Part shown: in pieces, positions 34,983-43,964 of the stretch
Layout of the letters: each line of letters starts with the position of its first letter
Position numbering within the stretch: position 1 is the first letter of the stretch
NCBI RefSeq assembly: GCF_004331265.1
Contig: NZ_SJOO01000014.1
Span: 17,395 to 81,394 of the forward strand
Length of the DNA: 64,000 nucleotides
From: Enterobacter wuhouensis
GTDB lineage: Bacteria > Pseudomonadota > Gammaproteobacteria > Enterobacterales > Enterobacteriaceae
Direction of reading: 5' to 3'
Position numbers and translations under genes: made by a program
The notes under the pieces: model-generated
The model's input: only the letters and a program-made list of their open reading frames with translations
Database searches by the model: none
What the model was told of the DNA's origin: nothing

Positions 34983-36058
34983 GCGTTTTCTCCTGCAGCG
35001 ATACGCAGCGCGCGATGCCACGGCGTGAGGTAGTTCGGGCTAAAGAAATCGATGGCACTTTTGTCCACCAGCGCAAGCTGCCGCTGCGCTTCACGCACCA
35101 CCGCGACATTCAGCGTATCCGTGGTAAACAGCACCGGAATGTGCTGCTCGGTCATATCCTGCCAGAACGGGTTTTCGCGGTTGAGCACGCACGGAACACC
35201 CGCCTGGATCAGCAGACATAACGTACCAATTCCCTGCTGACGGGCAAAGATAAAATAGCCCAGATCGCACGTTCTCAGCAGCGCCAGATAGTCATCAAAC
35301 TCCAGCTTATTCTGCAATATTTGCACGTTCTCAGCGCTGAATAGCGCAAGCCCCTGCTGGCGAACTTCATCAATGTAAGCGTCGTTGTTGGCCGGATAGC
35401 CCATGGGCACAACCACTTTTACCGTGTCGCCAAACTGCTGATGTACCGCCCGAAGCGCCGCCACGTGCTCATTGCTGCGATCCCCGGAGTTACCGATCAG
35501 AATCATCAGTTTACCCTCGCGCGGCGTATCGTCAGCCATGTTGTTCAGCGCAGGGTTCATGCGCGTCGGGAAATAGAGCAGCTCACCGTGTACGCTGGGA
35601 TGTTGCTTTGCAAAGTAGTTGAGATCGCCACGGGTTGCGAATACGCAGCCTACACGCCCCTGGGCCATGCGGCGCAGCGGGTAGAAGAGGCGGAATTTCA
35701 AGCCGCGGGAGACTTCGTAGAGGTCTGCGCCCCAGATATGCCAGCTGCACTGGGAAGGCTTGATCCCGCCGCTCAGCAGCGCCAGCCACAGGCCGGTATT
35801 AAACTGTCCGTGGAAGAAGAAGCGCTGCTCACGGTCTGCTTTCGCTTTTTCCACAACCGCCTTCGCCAGCGCGGCTTTATCTGGCCAGAAGCGGATGTTG
35901 AGCATCGGACACGTCGCGCTCAGGCCGTTGTCCTGGCCTGCAACCATAAACTCGCGCGCGTCGGCTGTGCCGGATGCCAGTTCATCGTTGAAGAACCGTA
36001 AAACGGTCTGGTTATGGTGTGGGATGTCCGATCCCAGTATGTGAATCAGTGCAGTCAT
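34979..36058 (-). CDS. wecF: Fuc4NAc transferase WecF (ECA lipid III synthesis)
   Basis: A 359-residue GT56 enzyme adding Fuc4NAc to lipid II. It begins MTALIHILGSDIPHHNQTVL, with the family motif ILIGNSGDRSNEHVAAL (here LMILIGNSGDRSNE) around residue 175. It needs dTDP-Fuc4NAc, made by WecE and WecD from dTDP-4-keto-6-deoxyglucose. It overlaps wzxE and wzyE by 4 bp each. Confidence 0.97.
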   Translation of the reverse strand: MTALIHILGSDIPHHNQTVLRFFNDELASGTADAREFMVAGQDNGLSATCPMLNIRFWPDKAALAKAVVEKAKADREQRFFFHGQFNTGLWLALLSGGIKPSQCSWHIWGADLYEVSRGLKFRLFYPLRRMAQGRVGCVFATRGDLNYFAKQHPSVHGELLYFPTRMNPALNNMADDTPREGKLMILIGNSGDRSNEHVAALRAVHQQFGDTVKVVVPMGYPANNDAYIDEVRQQGLALFSAENVQILQNKLEFDDYLALLRTCDLGYFIFARQQGIGTLCLLIQAGVPCVLNRENPFWQDMTEQHIPVLFTTDTLNVAVVREAQRQLALVDKSAIDFFSPNYLTPWHRALRIAAGENA

Positions 36059-37305
36059 GCGCGTTTACGCCAAAGTAAAAATACGCCGCAACAGGCAGCG
36101 AAATAAACAATATAGGTCGCCATATAGGCCTGAGCAGCCCCTAGCGCACCGTGCCCGGGGATTAGCCAGTGGGAGAACGCCGTCAGCAGCGTAAACTGGC
36201 TAATTTCCGCCAGGATATACAACCGCAGCGAGGCTTTCGCTATCACCAGATAGCCGAAAACGTAAGCGCCTACTTTCAGCACATCACCCACCAGCTGCCA
36301 GGCAAACAAATCGCGCATGGCGGTAAACTTCGCCGAGAAGAGCAGCCAGATGGCGACGTCGCGCAGTAGCCAAACGGTAAAACTGGCCGCTGCCACGGCA
36401 GGAAGCACAAACCGCAGGGAGCGGATAATCTCGCGGGTAATATCCTTTTTTACGGTCAGCCGCGATAAGGTTGGCAGCAAATAGACGCTAAAGGAAGCCG
36501 TTATAAACTGGAGGTAGGCATCTGAAATGCTGCTCACGCCCTGCCAGATCCCCACTTCATCCCAGCTGTAATGCGCCGCCAGCAGGTTTCGCATCATCAC
36601 ATAGGCCACCGGAAGGGTGACCGACGTAATGAGCGCCATCAGGGTAAATTTCCCTAACTGGCTGGCCAACACTTTGTCCCACTGCGGCTTGAGGTAGCTT
36701 AGGGGGATAACGCCTCTGCGCATCAGCATAAACGCAGCAGGCACAACCACCAATGCTGGCACCAGCGCCAGCCCCAGCAACGCGCCCTCATAGCCGCCCA
36801 GACGATAGCAAACGTAATAGGCAATAACGCCGATGATGCTGCCCAGAATCAACGCAAGGGCGTTCCCGGCAGCATCGCGGAAGCCTTTCATTAACGCCAG
36901 CAGCAGGTTCGCCCAGGCGATGCCCATCTGGACGAGGGCAACCAGGCGCACCAGCCCCTGATAATGCGTATGTCCAAACAGCCCCTGGCTAATTGGCGCT
37001 GCAGCCAGCAAAAAGACAACGGCCAACAGCGTCGAGAAGCCCAACACCATAGCCGATGACGTGCCGACCACGTTGCGCAGCCGGGCCGGATCGTCGTGAT
37101 ATTGGGCTACGTATTTGGTGACGCCGTTGAAGATCCCGGCGCCGGCTAACACGCCTAACACGGTGACCAGCTGACGGAAATTGCCCGCCAGCCCGACGCC
37201 TGAGGGGCCAAATGAGACGGCCAGCAGCTTGACGACCAGCAGCCCGGCGCCAATTTTTACGAGCGTGGACGCCGCCGTCCACACCGATGCTTTCGCCAGA
37301 GACAT
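36055..37305 (-). CDS. wzxE: ECA lipid III flippase WzxE
   Basis: A 416-residue MOP/Wzx-type flippase with about 12 helices that moves undecaprenyl-linked ECA trisaccharide across the inner membrane. It starts MSLAKASVWTAASTLVKIGA and has the length of E. coli WzxE. It begins 1 bp after the wecE stop. Confidence 0.97.
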   Translation of the reverse strand: MSLAKASVWTAASTLVKIGAGLLVVKLLAVSFGPSGVGLAGNFRQLVTVLGVLAGAGIFNGVTKYVAQYHDDPARLRNVVGTSSAMVLGFSTLLAVVFLLAAAPISQGLFGHTHYQGLVRLVALVQMGIAWANLLLALMKGFRDAAGNALALILGSIIGVIAYYVCYRLGGYEGALLGLALVPALVVVPAAFMLMRRGVIPLSYLKPQWDKVLASQLGKFTLMALITSVTLPVAYVMMRNLLAAHYSWDEVGIWQGVSSISDAYLQFITASFSVYLLPTLSRLTVKKDITREIIRSLRFVLPAVAAASFTVWLLRDVAIWLLFSAKFTAMRDLFAWQLVGDVLKVGAYVFGYLVIAKASLRLYILAEISQFTLLTAFSHWLIPGHGALGAAQAYMATYIVYFAACCGVFLLWRKRA

Positions 37306-37306
37306 A

Positions 37307-38437
37307 TCAGCCGAAATAACTCAGAAGGGTATTAATCACCGTGCGCTGATTAACAGGCGCGAGGTTGTAGAACAGTGGCAAGCGAAGCAAACGCTCACTT
37401 TCTTTTGTAGTGTAGCGATCTTCGCCCGCAAACACGCCAAACGCCTCACCGGCCGGGCTTGAGTGCAGGGGAATATAGTGGAACACCGCCATGATCTCGG
37501 CCTCTTTCAGCCAGGCAATCAGCTCGCTGCGATCGTCGTTATCGCGCAGCTTAATGTAGAACATATGGGCATTGTGGACGCAATCAGCCGGAAGGGTTGG
37601 CAGCTCAATGCGCCCCGCTTTTGCCAGCGGCTCCAGCGCGTCGTAGTAGGTCTGCCACAGGGACAGGCGCTGCAGATTAATACGCTCTGCGGCCTCCAGC
37701 TGCGCCCACAGGTAGGCCGCCTGCAGATCCGCCATCAGGTAGCTTGAGCCAATATCGCGCCAGGTATATTTGTCGACCTGACCGCGGAAGAACTGGCTGC
37801 GGTTAGTGCCTTTCTCACGGATCACCTCGGCACGTTCCACCAGCGCACGATCGTTAATCAACGTCGCGCCGCCCTCACCGCCTGCGGTGTAGTTTTTGGT
37901 TTCGTGGAAGCTAAAGCAGCCGATATGGCCGATGGTTCCCAGCGCGCGCCCTTTGTAGGTGGACATTACGCCCTGCGCGGCATCTTCCACCACAAACAGG
38001 TCATGCTTTTTGGCGATCGCCATGATGGTGTCCATTTCACAGGCGACGCCCGCGTAGTGAACCGGGACAATCGCACGTGTTTTCTCGGTGATCGCGGCTT
38101 CAATCAGCGTTTCATCGATATTCATGGTATCCGGACGCACATCGACAAAGACGATTTTCGCTCCGCGCAGGACAAACGCATTCGCCGTGGAGACGAAGGT
38201 GTAGCTTGGCATAATCACTTCATCGCCGGGCTGGATGTCCAGCAGCAGCGCCGCCATCTCCAGAGATGCCGTACAGGACGGCGTCAGCAGCACTTTGGCG
38301 CTGTGAAAACGCTGTTCCATCCACTGCTGGCAGCGGCGCGTAAAACCGCCGTCGCCACAGAGCTTGCCGCTGCCCATGGCAGACTGCATATAGTCGAGTT
38401 CGGTTCCGACGACGGGTGGTGCGTTAAATGGGATCAT
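37307..38437 (-). CDS. wecE: dTDP-4-amino-4,6-dideoxygalactose transaminase WecE
   Basis: A 376-residue PLP aminotransferase of the DegT/DnrJ/EryC1 family. The PLP lysine lies in SFHETKNYTAGGEGG. It converts dTDP-4-keto-6-deoxyglucose to dTDP-4-amino-4,6-dideoxygalactose. Its substrate normally comes from RffH and RffG, which are not encoded in this operon. Confidence 0.97.
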   Translation of the reverse strand: MIPFNAPPVVGTELDYMQSAMGSGKLCGDGGFTRRCQQWMEQRFHSAKVLLTPSCTASLEMAALLLDIQPGDEVIMPSYTFVSTANAFVLRGAKIVFVDVRPDTMNIDETLIEAAITEKTRAIVPVHYAGVACEMDTIMAIAKKHDLFVVEDAAQGVMSTYKGRALGTIGHIGCFSFHETKNYTAGGEGGATLINDRALVERAEVIREKGTNRSQFFRGQVDKYTWRDIGSSYLMADLQAAYLWAQLEAAERINLQRLSLWQTYYDALEPLAKAGRIELPTLPADCVHNAHMFYIKLRDNDDRSELIAWLKEAEIMAVFHYIPLHSSPAGEAFGVFAGEDRYTTKESERLLRLPLFYNLAPVNQRTVINTLLSYFG

Positions 38438-38441
38438 CTTG

Positions 38442-39125
38442 TCACCTGTATAGCCAGTAAGCGGTGGCTTCTACGTTGGCGCCACTCGCAATATAACGTT
38501 TAAGTGCGGCGGTATTGCCCATCTGGGTTCCCACGCGCAAAGTGGTAAGCTGCTGCTGCTGTGCCCAGCGTAGCGCCGCCTGCATAAGTTTCTCGCCCAT
38601 GCCGCGCCCGGCGAGCAGGCCAATGCGCGCCTCATGCTCGCTGAGCTTGCGAAGCGACACAAATCCCTGAATCTGGCCATCTGCTGCACGGAAAACCAGG
38701 CAGACGTGGTCGAATGTTCCTTTGACCGCGTTCTCAATCCATTGGGCGTAAAAACGGCCGCTGTCCTCTGGCGCGTACCAGGGCGCGCGAAAACGGCTCC
38801 GGGAAAACGCCTGCGCGGCAAGCTGCCGGAGCGCCGGGATATCCTGCTCGGTTGCTACCTCCGCGCCAGCTGAAACATGTCGGGTTAGCGCGATGGAGAG
38901 GTCAACCTCGCCTTCAACCAGCCGAAACCCGTGCTGCTGGAGCGCATCCAGCACGTCAACTCGGCTTGCCGGAACCTTCGCCTGCACGCGTTGCCAGGCC
39001 GCAAAGTCGGCTTCCGTCATGACAGGAGCGTCGTCGCTCAGGCGAACGATGGCAGAAGGCAGGCCGAAGAAAGCACTCTCCCATTCCAGAGGTTCAAGCA
39101 CGCCATTGAGTTGACTCAACGCCAC
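38442..39125 (-). CDS. wecD: dTDP-Fuc4N acetyltransferase WecD
   Basis: A 227-residue GNAT-fold enzyme that acetylates the WecE product to dTDP-Fuc4NAc. The acetyl-CoA motif A is RIGLLAGRGMGEKLM, and the C-terminus ends VEATAYWLYR as in E. coli. Start is GTG 39125, with AAGGG upstream. Its first 10 bases overlap the end of wecC, which is unusual because in E. coli rffG and rffH lie between them. The N-terminal ten residues differ from E. coli, as expected from a new junction. Confidence 0.93.
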   Translation of the reverse strand: MALSQLNGVLEPLEWESAFFGLPSAIVRLSDDAPVMTEADFAAWQRVQAKVPASRVDVLDALQQHGFRLVEGEVDLSIALTRHVSAGAEVATEQDIPALRQLAAQAFSRSRFRAPWYAPEDSGRFYAQWIENAVKGTFDHVCLVFRAADGQIQGFVSLRKLSEHEARIGLLAGRGMGEKLMQAALRWAQQQQLTTLRVGTQMGNTAALKRYIASGANVEATAYWLYR

Positions 39126-40378
39126 ACACCCTTCGTATCCACCACATACTGCTGAGATACCGCATCGCCAGGGATGGCTTTGAAGGCGTTATGATCCACC
39201 AGCAGTACCAGAACGTCCGCCGTTGCCAGCGCATCATCAAGAGCGGTAAGCGTGCAGTGCCCCGCCAGCTTTGCGGGCAGCGCGTGAATATTCGGCTCAA
39301 CCACCTGCGTTTCGCCCTTGTGCCACTCGGCAATCATCCCGGCAATTTCCATCGCCGGACTTTCGCGCAGATCGTCGATGTTTGGCTTAAAGGCCAGGCC
39401 AAAGCAGGCAATTTTCAGCTCGCTGGCGCGTTTGCCGCTCTCGGCCAGGCAGTCTGCGACCGTGGCTTTTACCTGGTTCAACACCCAGTGCGGCTTACTG
39501 TCGTTAACTTCGCGCGCGGTGCGGATCAGACGGGCCTGCTTCGGATTTTGCGCCACGATAAACCACGGGTCGACGGCGATACAGTGCCCCCCAACGCCAG
39601 GGCCGGGCTGGAGAATGTTGACGCGCGGATGGCGATTCGCAAGGCGAATCAATTCCCAGACGTTAATCCCCCGATCGGCGCAAATCAGCGACAGTTCGTT
39701 CGCAAAGGCGATGTTGACGTCGCGGAAGCTGTTTTCCGTCAGTTTGCACATTTCAGCGGTGCGGGAGTTGGTCACTACGCATTCGCCTTCGAGGAAAATT
39801 TTGTACAGCTCGCTGGCGCGCGCGGAGCAGACCGGGGTCATGCCGCCGATCACGCGATCGTTTTTAATCAGTTCGACCATTACCTGGCCTGGCAGAACGC
39901 GCTCCGGGCAGTAGGCGATATTAATATCGGCCTGCTCTCCCGCCTGCTGCGGGAAGCTTAAATCAGGGCGCGCCTCCGCCAGCCACTGCGCCATCTGTTC
40001 GGTGGCGCCCACTGGCGACGTGGATTCCAGAATGACCAGCGCCCCTTTCTTCAGGACAGGGGCGATAGATTTCGCCGCCGCCTCAACGTAAACCATGTCC
40101 GGCTCGTGCTCGCCTTTAAACGGCGTTGGAACCGCAATCAGATATGCATCGGCTTCAACCGGGGTGGTACTGGCGCGCAGGAATCCCCCCTCCACCGCTT
40201 TTTTCACCACGCGGTCGAGATCGGGCTCTACGATATGAATTTCGCCGCGGTTAATGGTTTCTACCGCTCGCGCGTTGATGTCCACGCCCACAACCTGCTT
40301 TTGACGAGAAGCAAAGGCAGCCGCAGTAGGCAGTCCAATATAGCCAAGACCCACGACAGAAATGGTAGTAAAACTCAT
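39116..40378 (-). CDS. wecC: UDP-ManNAc dehydrogenase WecC
   Basis: A 420-residue UDP-sugar dehydrogenase oxidising UDP-ManNAc to UDP-ManNAcA with two NAD+. The N-terminal Rossmann motif is GLGYIGLPTA, and the catalytic cysteine is in GVGGHCIAVDPWF. The C-terminus (QQYVVDTKGVWR) matches E. coli and is intact. It overlaps wecB by 4 bp and wecD by 10. Confidence 0.98.
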   Translation of the reverse strand: MSFTTISVVGLGYIGLPTAAAFASRQKQVVGVDINARAVETINRGEIHIVEPDLDRVVKKAVEGGFLRASTTPVEADAYLIAVPTPFKGEHEPDMVYVEAAAKSIAPVLKKGALVILESTSPVGATEQMAQWLAEARPDLSFPQQAGEQADINIAYCPERVLPGQVMVELIKNDRVIGGMTPVCSARASELYKIFLEGECVVTNSRTAEMCKLTENSFRDVNIAFANELSLICADRGINVWELIRLANRHPRVNILQPGPGVGGHCIAVDPWFIVAQNPKQARLIRTAREVNDSKPHWVLNQVKATVADCLAESGKRASELKIACFGLAFKPNIDDLRESPAMEIAGMIAEWHKGETQVVEPNIHALPAKLAGHCTLTALDDALATADVLVLLVDHNAFKAIPGDAVSQQYVVDTKGVWR

Positions 40379-41505
40379 AGCGATACCCGATTGTGTTTAA
40401 GTGCATGCAAAATACGGCCACAAGCCTGCCCATCACCGTACGGGTTATGGGCCCGGCTCATCGCCTGATATTCTTCGTCATCGTGCAGCAGGCGCGTGAC
40501 CTCGTCGACGATACGCTGCGTGTCCGTACCCACCAGACGCACCGTGCCCGCGGTAACCGCTTCCGGGCGTTCGGTCGTTTCACGCATCACCAGCACGGGC
40601 TTGCCGAGGGAAGGCGCCTCTTCTTGAATGCCGCCGGAATCGGTGAGGATCAGCCAGGCGTGGTTCATCAGCCAGACAAACGGCATGTAGTCCTGTGGTT
40701 CAATCAGCAGGACGTTGTCGACATGGCCGAGGATGCGGTTAACCGGCTCGCTGACGTTAGGGTTAAGATGCACCGGATAGACAATCTGCACATCTTCATT
40801 CTGCGCCGCGATTTCAGCCAGCGCGTGGCAGATTTGCTCAAAGCCACGGCCAAAGCTTTCGCGACGGTGGCCCGTCACCAGAATCGTCTTCTTACCGTTG
40901 TTCAGGAACGGGTAACGCGCGGCAAGTTTCGCCTGAAGATCGGTATTCGCCAGCACACGGTCACGCACCCAAATCAGGGCGTCAATCACCGTATTCCCGG
41001 TCACAAAGATTTTGTTATCGGCGATATTTTCTTGCAGCAGGTTCTGACGCGAGTTTTCCGTAGGCGCGAAGTGGTACATCGCCAGATGCCCGGTGAGCGT
41101 ACGGTTAGCCTCTTCCGGCCACGGCGAGTAAAGGTTGCCGGTGCGTAAACCGGCCTCAACGTGCCCCACGGGGATACGCTGGTAAAATGCGGCCAGGCTT
41201 GTGGCAACCGTTGTAGTGGTGTCGCCATGCACCAGCACGACGTCTGGTTTAAACGATTCCAGAATAGGCTTTAACCCTTCCAGAATACGGCAGGTGATCT
41301 CCGTTAATCCTTGTCCCGGCTTCATAATATTGAGATCGTAATCCGGGACGATAGAAAAGAGAGACAAGACCTGATCGAGCATCTCCCGATGCTGAGCAGT
41401 AACGCATACCTTCGCTTCAATATCAGGATCTCTGGCCAGCGCATGAACCAGAGGCGCCATCTTTATGGCCTCCGGCCTGGTGCCAAATACGGTAAGTACT
41501 TTCAC
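40375..41505 (-). CDS. wecB: UDP-GlcNAc 2-epimerase WecB
   Basis: A 376-residue non-hydrolysing epimerase that makes UDP-ManNAc for ECA. The start MKVLTVFGTRPEAIKMAPLV, the VHGDTTT motif and the SGGIQEEAPSLGKPVL motif are diagnostic of the family. It follows wzzE after 56 bp and overlaps wecC by 4 bp. Confidence 0.98.
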   Translation of the reverse strand: MKVLTVFGTRPEAIKMAPLVHALARDPDIEAKVCVTAQHREMLDQVLSLFSIVPDYDLNIMKPGQGLTEITCRILEGLKPILESFKPDVVLVHGDTTTTVATSLAAFYQRIPVGHVEAGLRTGNLYSPWPEEANRTLTGHLAMYHFAPTENSRQNLLQENIADNKIFVTGNTVIDALIWVRDRVLANTDLQAKLAARYPFLNNGKKTILVTGHRRESFGRGFEQICHALAEIAAQNEDVQIVYPVHLNPNVSEPVNRILGHVDNVLLIEPQDYMPFVWLMNHAWLILTDSGGIQEEAPSLGKPVLVMRETTERPEAVTAGTVRLVGTDTQRIVDEVTRLLHDDEEYQAMSRAHNPYGDGQACGRILHALKHNRVSL

Positions 41506-41561
41506 ATCGATTCTCTTCGATTAAGCGATGAAGGCCGCAGCCTTCATCGTAGACGGCGTTC

Positions 41562-42608
41562 TCAGTGTGTGCGGCGACGCGTTAACGCCACGCCAGCGCC
41601 GATCAGTGCACCCACAATTCCCCACATAATCATCAGGAATGCGCGGCGCGGACTATCGCGTTTTACAGGTTCTTCAGGCGTTCTTAAATAACGATAGGTC
41701 TGAAAACGGGAATCCAATGTCGGCCCTACGTTCAGCGTGTTCAGCATGGCGCGGTTTTGATCGTAGTCGAGATCAAAGTCCGGGCCTACGGCCTGGAGGT
41801 TTTCCAGACGCGCCTGCAGCATTGGGCGACCAAGCAGGAACATTTCGGAATCAGGCAGTTCATCAGCCGGAACATCCGTCTCACTGCGGGAGATATTGTG
41901 TTGTTCCGCAATTTTCAGCGCCTGCTCAATGTTGTGCACGCGGCGGTTGAAAATGGCCTTAGCCACCTCTTCCTGCCGTTTCACCTGGGCTTTCATCTGA
42001 ATCGTACGGGCAGCCCATGCGCCTTTAAGCTCATCGTTCAGATGGCTCGCCGCACGCTGGCTGGCAAAGGCGACATACTGACGCAGCAGGTTGTTGGCAT
42101 CTGGCGCGGTTTCAGCGATTAGCTTCACGCTATCGTTTATGTTGCGAAGCGCATCACCCGGCATAAACTGGATATTGTTAATCATGTCATCCAGAAGAGC
42201 GGCATCTGCTTTACTGTTACCCGCCATGCGCTGCTTGTAATAGTCCGTCTGATTCCAGAAATCACGACGGGTATCCCAGGACGCAAGCTGCATCACGAAC
42301 TCTTTGTAGGCTTCATCCATGACGGATGCTTGATCGGGCGTAGCGAGATTGGCTTTGATATCCAGATTACGCAAGAACTGCTGCTGCGAGTAGTACCCGC
42401 CCAGCATATTAACCGTTGGTCTGTCAGCGATCGCCGTGGCGCTCCACTCTTGTTTTGCAAAGAAGGTGTAGGCGAGCGCAACAAGCGCAAAGCCTATTGC
42501 GACCCCAGCAATCCACAGCTTGCCTGCCCATAACACGCGAAACAAGCCACGAATATCCAGCTCATTTTCGGTCATCTCTGATTTTGCTCCCGCCAACGGT
42601 TGAGTCAT
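41562..42608 (-). CDS. wzzE: ECA chain-length regulator WzzE
   Basis: A 348-residue polysaccharide co-polymerase with an N-terminal membrane helix (about 31-51), a long periplasmic helical domain and a C-terminal helix (about 322-342) ending in basic residues. It sets ECA modal length. ATG 42608 (MTQPLAGAKSE) is preferred over the GTG one codon upstream because it gives the E. coli length. Confidence 0.97.
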   Translation of the reverse strand: MTQPLAGAKSEMTENELDIRGLFRVLWAGKLWIAGVAIGFALVALAYTFFAKQEWSATAIADRPTVNMLGGYYSQQQFLRNLDIKANLATPDQASVMDEAYKEFVMQLASWDTRRDFWNQTDYYKQRMAGNSKADAALLDDMINNIQFMPGDALRNINDSVKLIAETAPDANNLLRQYVAFASQRAASHLNDELKGAWAARTIQMKAQVKRQEEVAKAIFNRRVHNIEQALKIAEQHNISRSETDVPADELPDSEMFLLGRPMLQARLENLQAVGPDFDLDYDQNRAMLNTLNVGPTLDSRFQTYRYLRTPEEPVKRDSPRRAFLMIMWGIVGALIGAGVALTRRRTH

Positions 42609-42620
42609 CACAATCCCAGT

Positions 42621-43724
42621 TTATTTAGTTAAAGTTGGATTATTGCCACTATTTCGACGCATCCTGCGCTTGATACGCTTAACGAAACGCGCAACTTTCC
42701 AGGCGCGTTTAATGCAATAGCCATACAGGGAAAACGCAAGCAAGAACAATACCAACATAACCCACTCAGGAATAAAGTGGGCATATTCCGCTGCCACGCC
42801 AATCCCCGCAAGAATAGCAGCCGCCAGCGTAATAAGCACAAAAGCCTGACGGGAAGTAAATCCTGCTCGCATGATCAAATGATGAATATGCTGTCGGTCG
42901 GCTGAGAAAGGACTCATCCCTTTACGCAGGCGGCGATACATAATTGCCACCATATCCATTAGCGGAATGGCAATGATCCATAGCGCAGTTACCGGGCTAA
43001 TTGGATGAACCTTACCCTGCGTGGTTTCAAGCAAGATCCAGATGATGGTAAATCCAATAAGCGTGCTGCCCGCATCGCCCATGAAGACTTTGTAGCGACG
43101 CCCAAGCACACCAAGATTCAACAGGATATAAGGCAGAATGGCGGCAATCATAGCGAAACACCACATGGCGAGACTGTATTGCCCATCAAACCACAAAATC
43201 ATACCGATAGCAGCAAATGAGACGCAGGAGAGTCCCCCCAGCAGGCCATCAATGCCATCCACCATATTGAACGCGTTTATCGCAACCCACACGGCAAAAA
43301 GGGTAAGGAAATAGCCAAACGGGCCAAGCACCATCTCCCATGAGCCAACGATGTAGCCCAGACTGCTGAGATGCAGTTTTGCAACCACCATCATCGCGAT
43401 ACCGACCGCCGCCTGAACAAAAGCGCGAATTTTGACGCTGATGTCATAACGATCGTCGAGTGCCCCTACCACGACCAGCACCGTCGCACAAATTAGATAC
43501 AGTCTGGCATGCGGAATATAATAATCAGCAATCGCGAAGGCAAAGCAGATGCCCGCAAAAACGGAGATACCGCCCACCAGGGGGATCATGCCTTGATGGC
43601 GTTTTCGGAAGTTGGGTTTATCCACCAGCCCCAGATATTTCGCCACCTTACGTGCCAGAAACAAAAAGCAGGTGGTGAATAAAAAAATACTGGTTAGCTC
43701 AGTAAACGTATCAAGTAGGTTCAC
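42621..43724 (-). CDS. wecA: Undecaprenyl-phosphate GlcNAc-1-phosphate transferase WecA
   Basis: A 367-residue polyprenyl-phosphate HexNAc-1-P transferase with about 11 helices. It starts ECA (and often O-antigen) synthesis by making undecaprenyl-PP-GlcNAc. Conserved loops include LDDRYDISVK (Asp-rich), NAFNMVDGIDGL and the HIHH motif in SADRQHIHHLIM. The GTG start at 43724 gives the E. coli length. A TTG six codons upstream is also open. It is the first gene of the ECA operon. The 195-bp stretch up to the rho terminator has no gene and probably holds the operon promoter. Confidence 0.96.
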   Translation of the reverse strand: MNLLDTFTELTSIFLFTTCFLFLARKVAKYLGLVDKPNFRKRHQGMIPLVGGISVFAGICFAFAIADYYIPHARLYLICATVLVVVGALDDRYDISVKIRAFVQAAVGIAMMVVAKLHLSSLGYIVGSWEMVLGPFGYFLTLFAVWVAINAFNMVDGIDGLLGGLSCVSFAAIGMILWFDGQYSLAMWCFAMIAAILPYILLNLGVLGRRYKVFMGDAGSTLIGFTIIWILLETTQGKVHPISPVTALWIIAIPLMDMVAIMYRRLRKGMSPFSADRQHIHHLIMRAGFTSRQAFVLITLAAAILAGIGVAAEYAHFIPEWVMLVLFLLAFSLYGYCIKRAWKVARFVKRIKRRMRRNSGNNPTLTK

Positions 43725-43919
43725 AATGGATGTTCTCAACAAAGTTAGTCAAGGAAGTATAACCACGAAGGCGCCGCGCCTAAAGGCATAAAGCACACCT
43801 CTTACAATCCCATTTGTTTATTATTCAATCTATTAATGTTTTTTCTCTGCGAATAATCTTATTGTCGCACCGGCTGGTCAAAATTGGCAGTCTGAGGTTA
43901 TAGCGTATAAGCCATAAAT

Positions 43920-43948
43920 GAAAAACGCCACGTAAAAACGTGGCGTTT
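43920..43948 (-). terminator. Terminator downstream of rho
   Basis: AAACGCCACG / CGTGGCGTTT forms a 10-bp perfect stem with TTTTT after it on the minus strand, 17 bp past the rho stop. Confidence 0.92.
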
Positions 43949-43964
43949 GCTGGCTTTATTTGCG

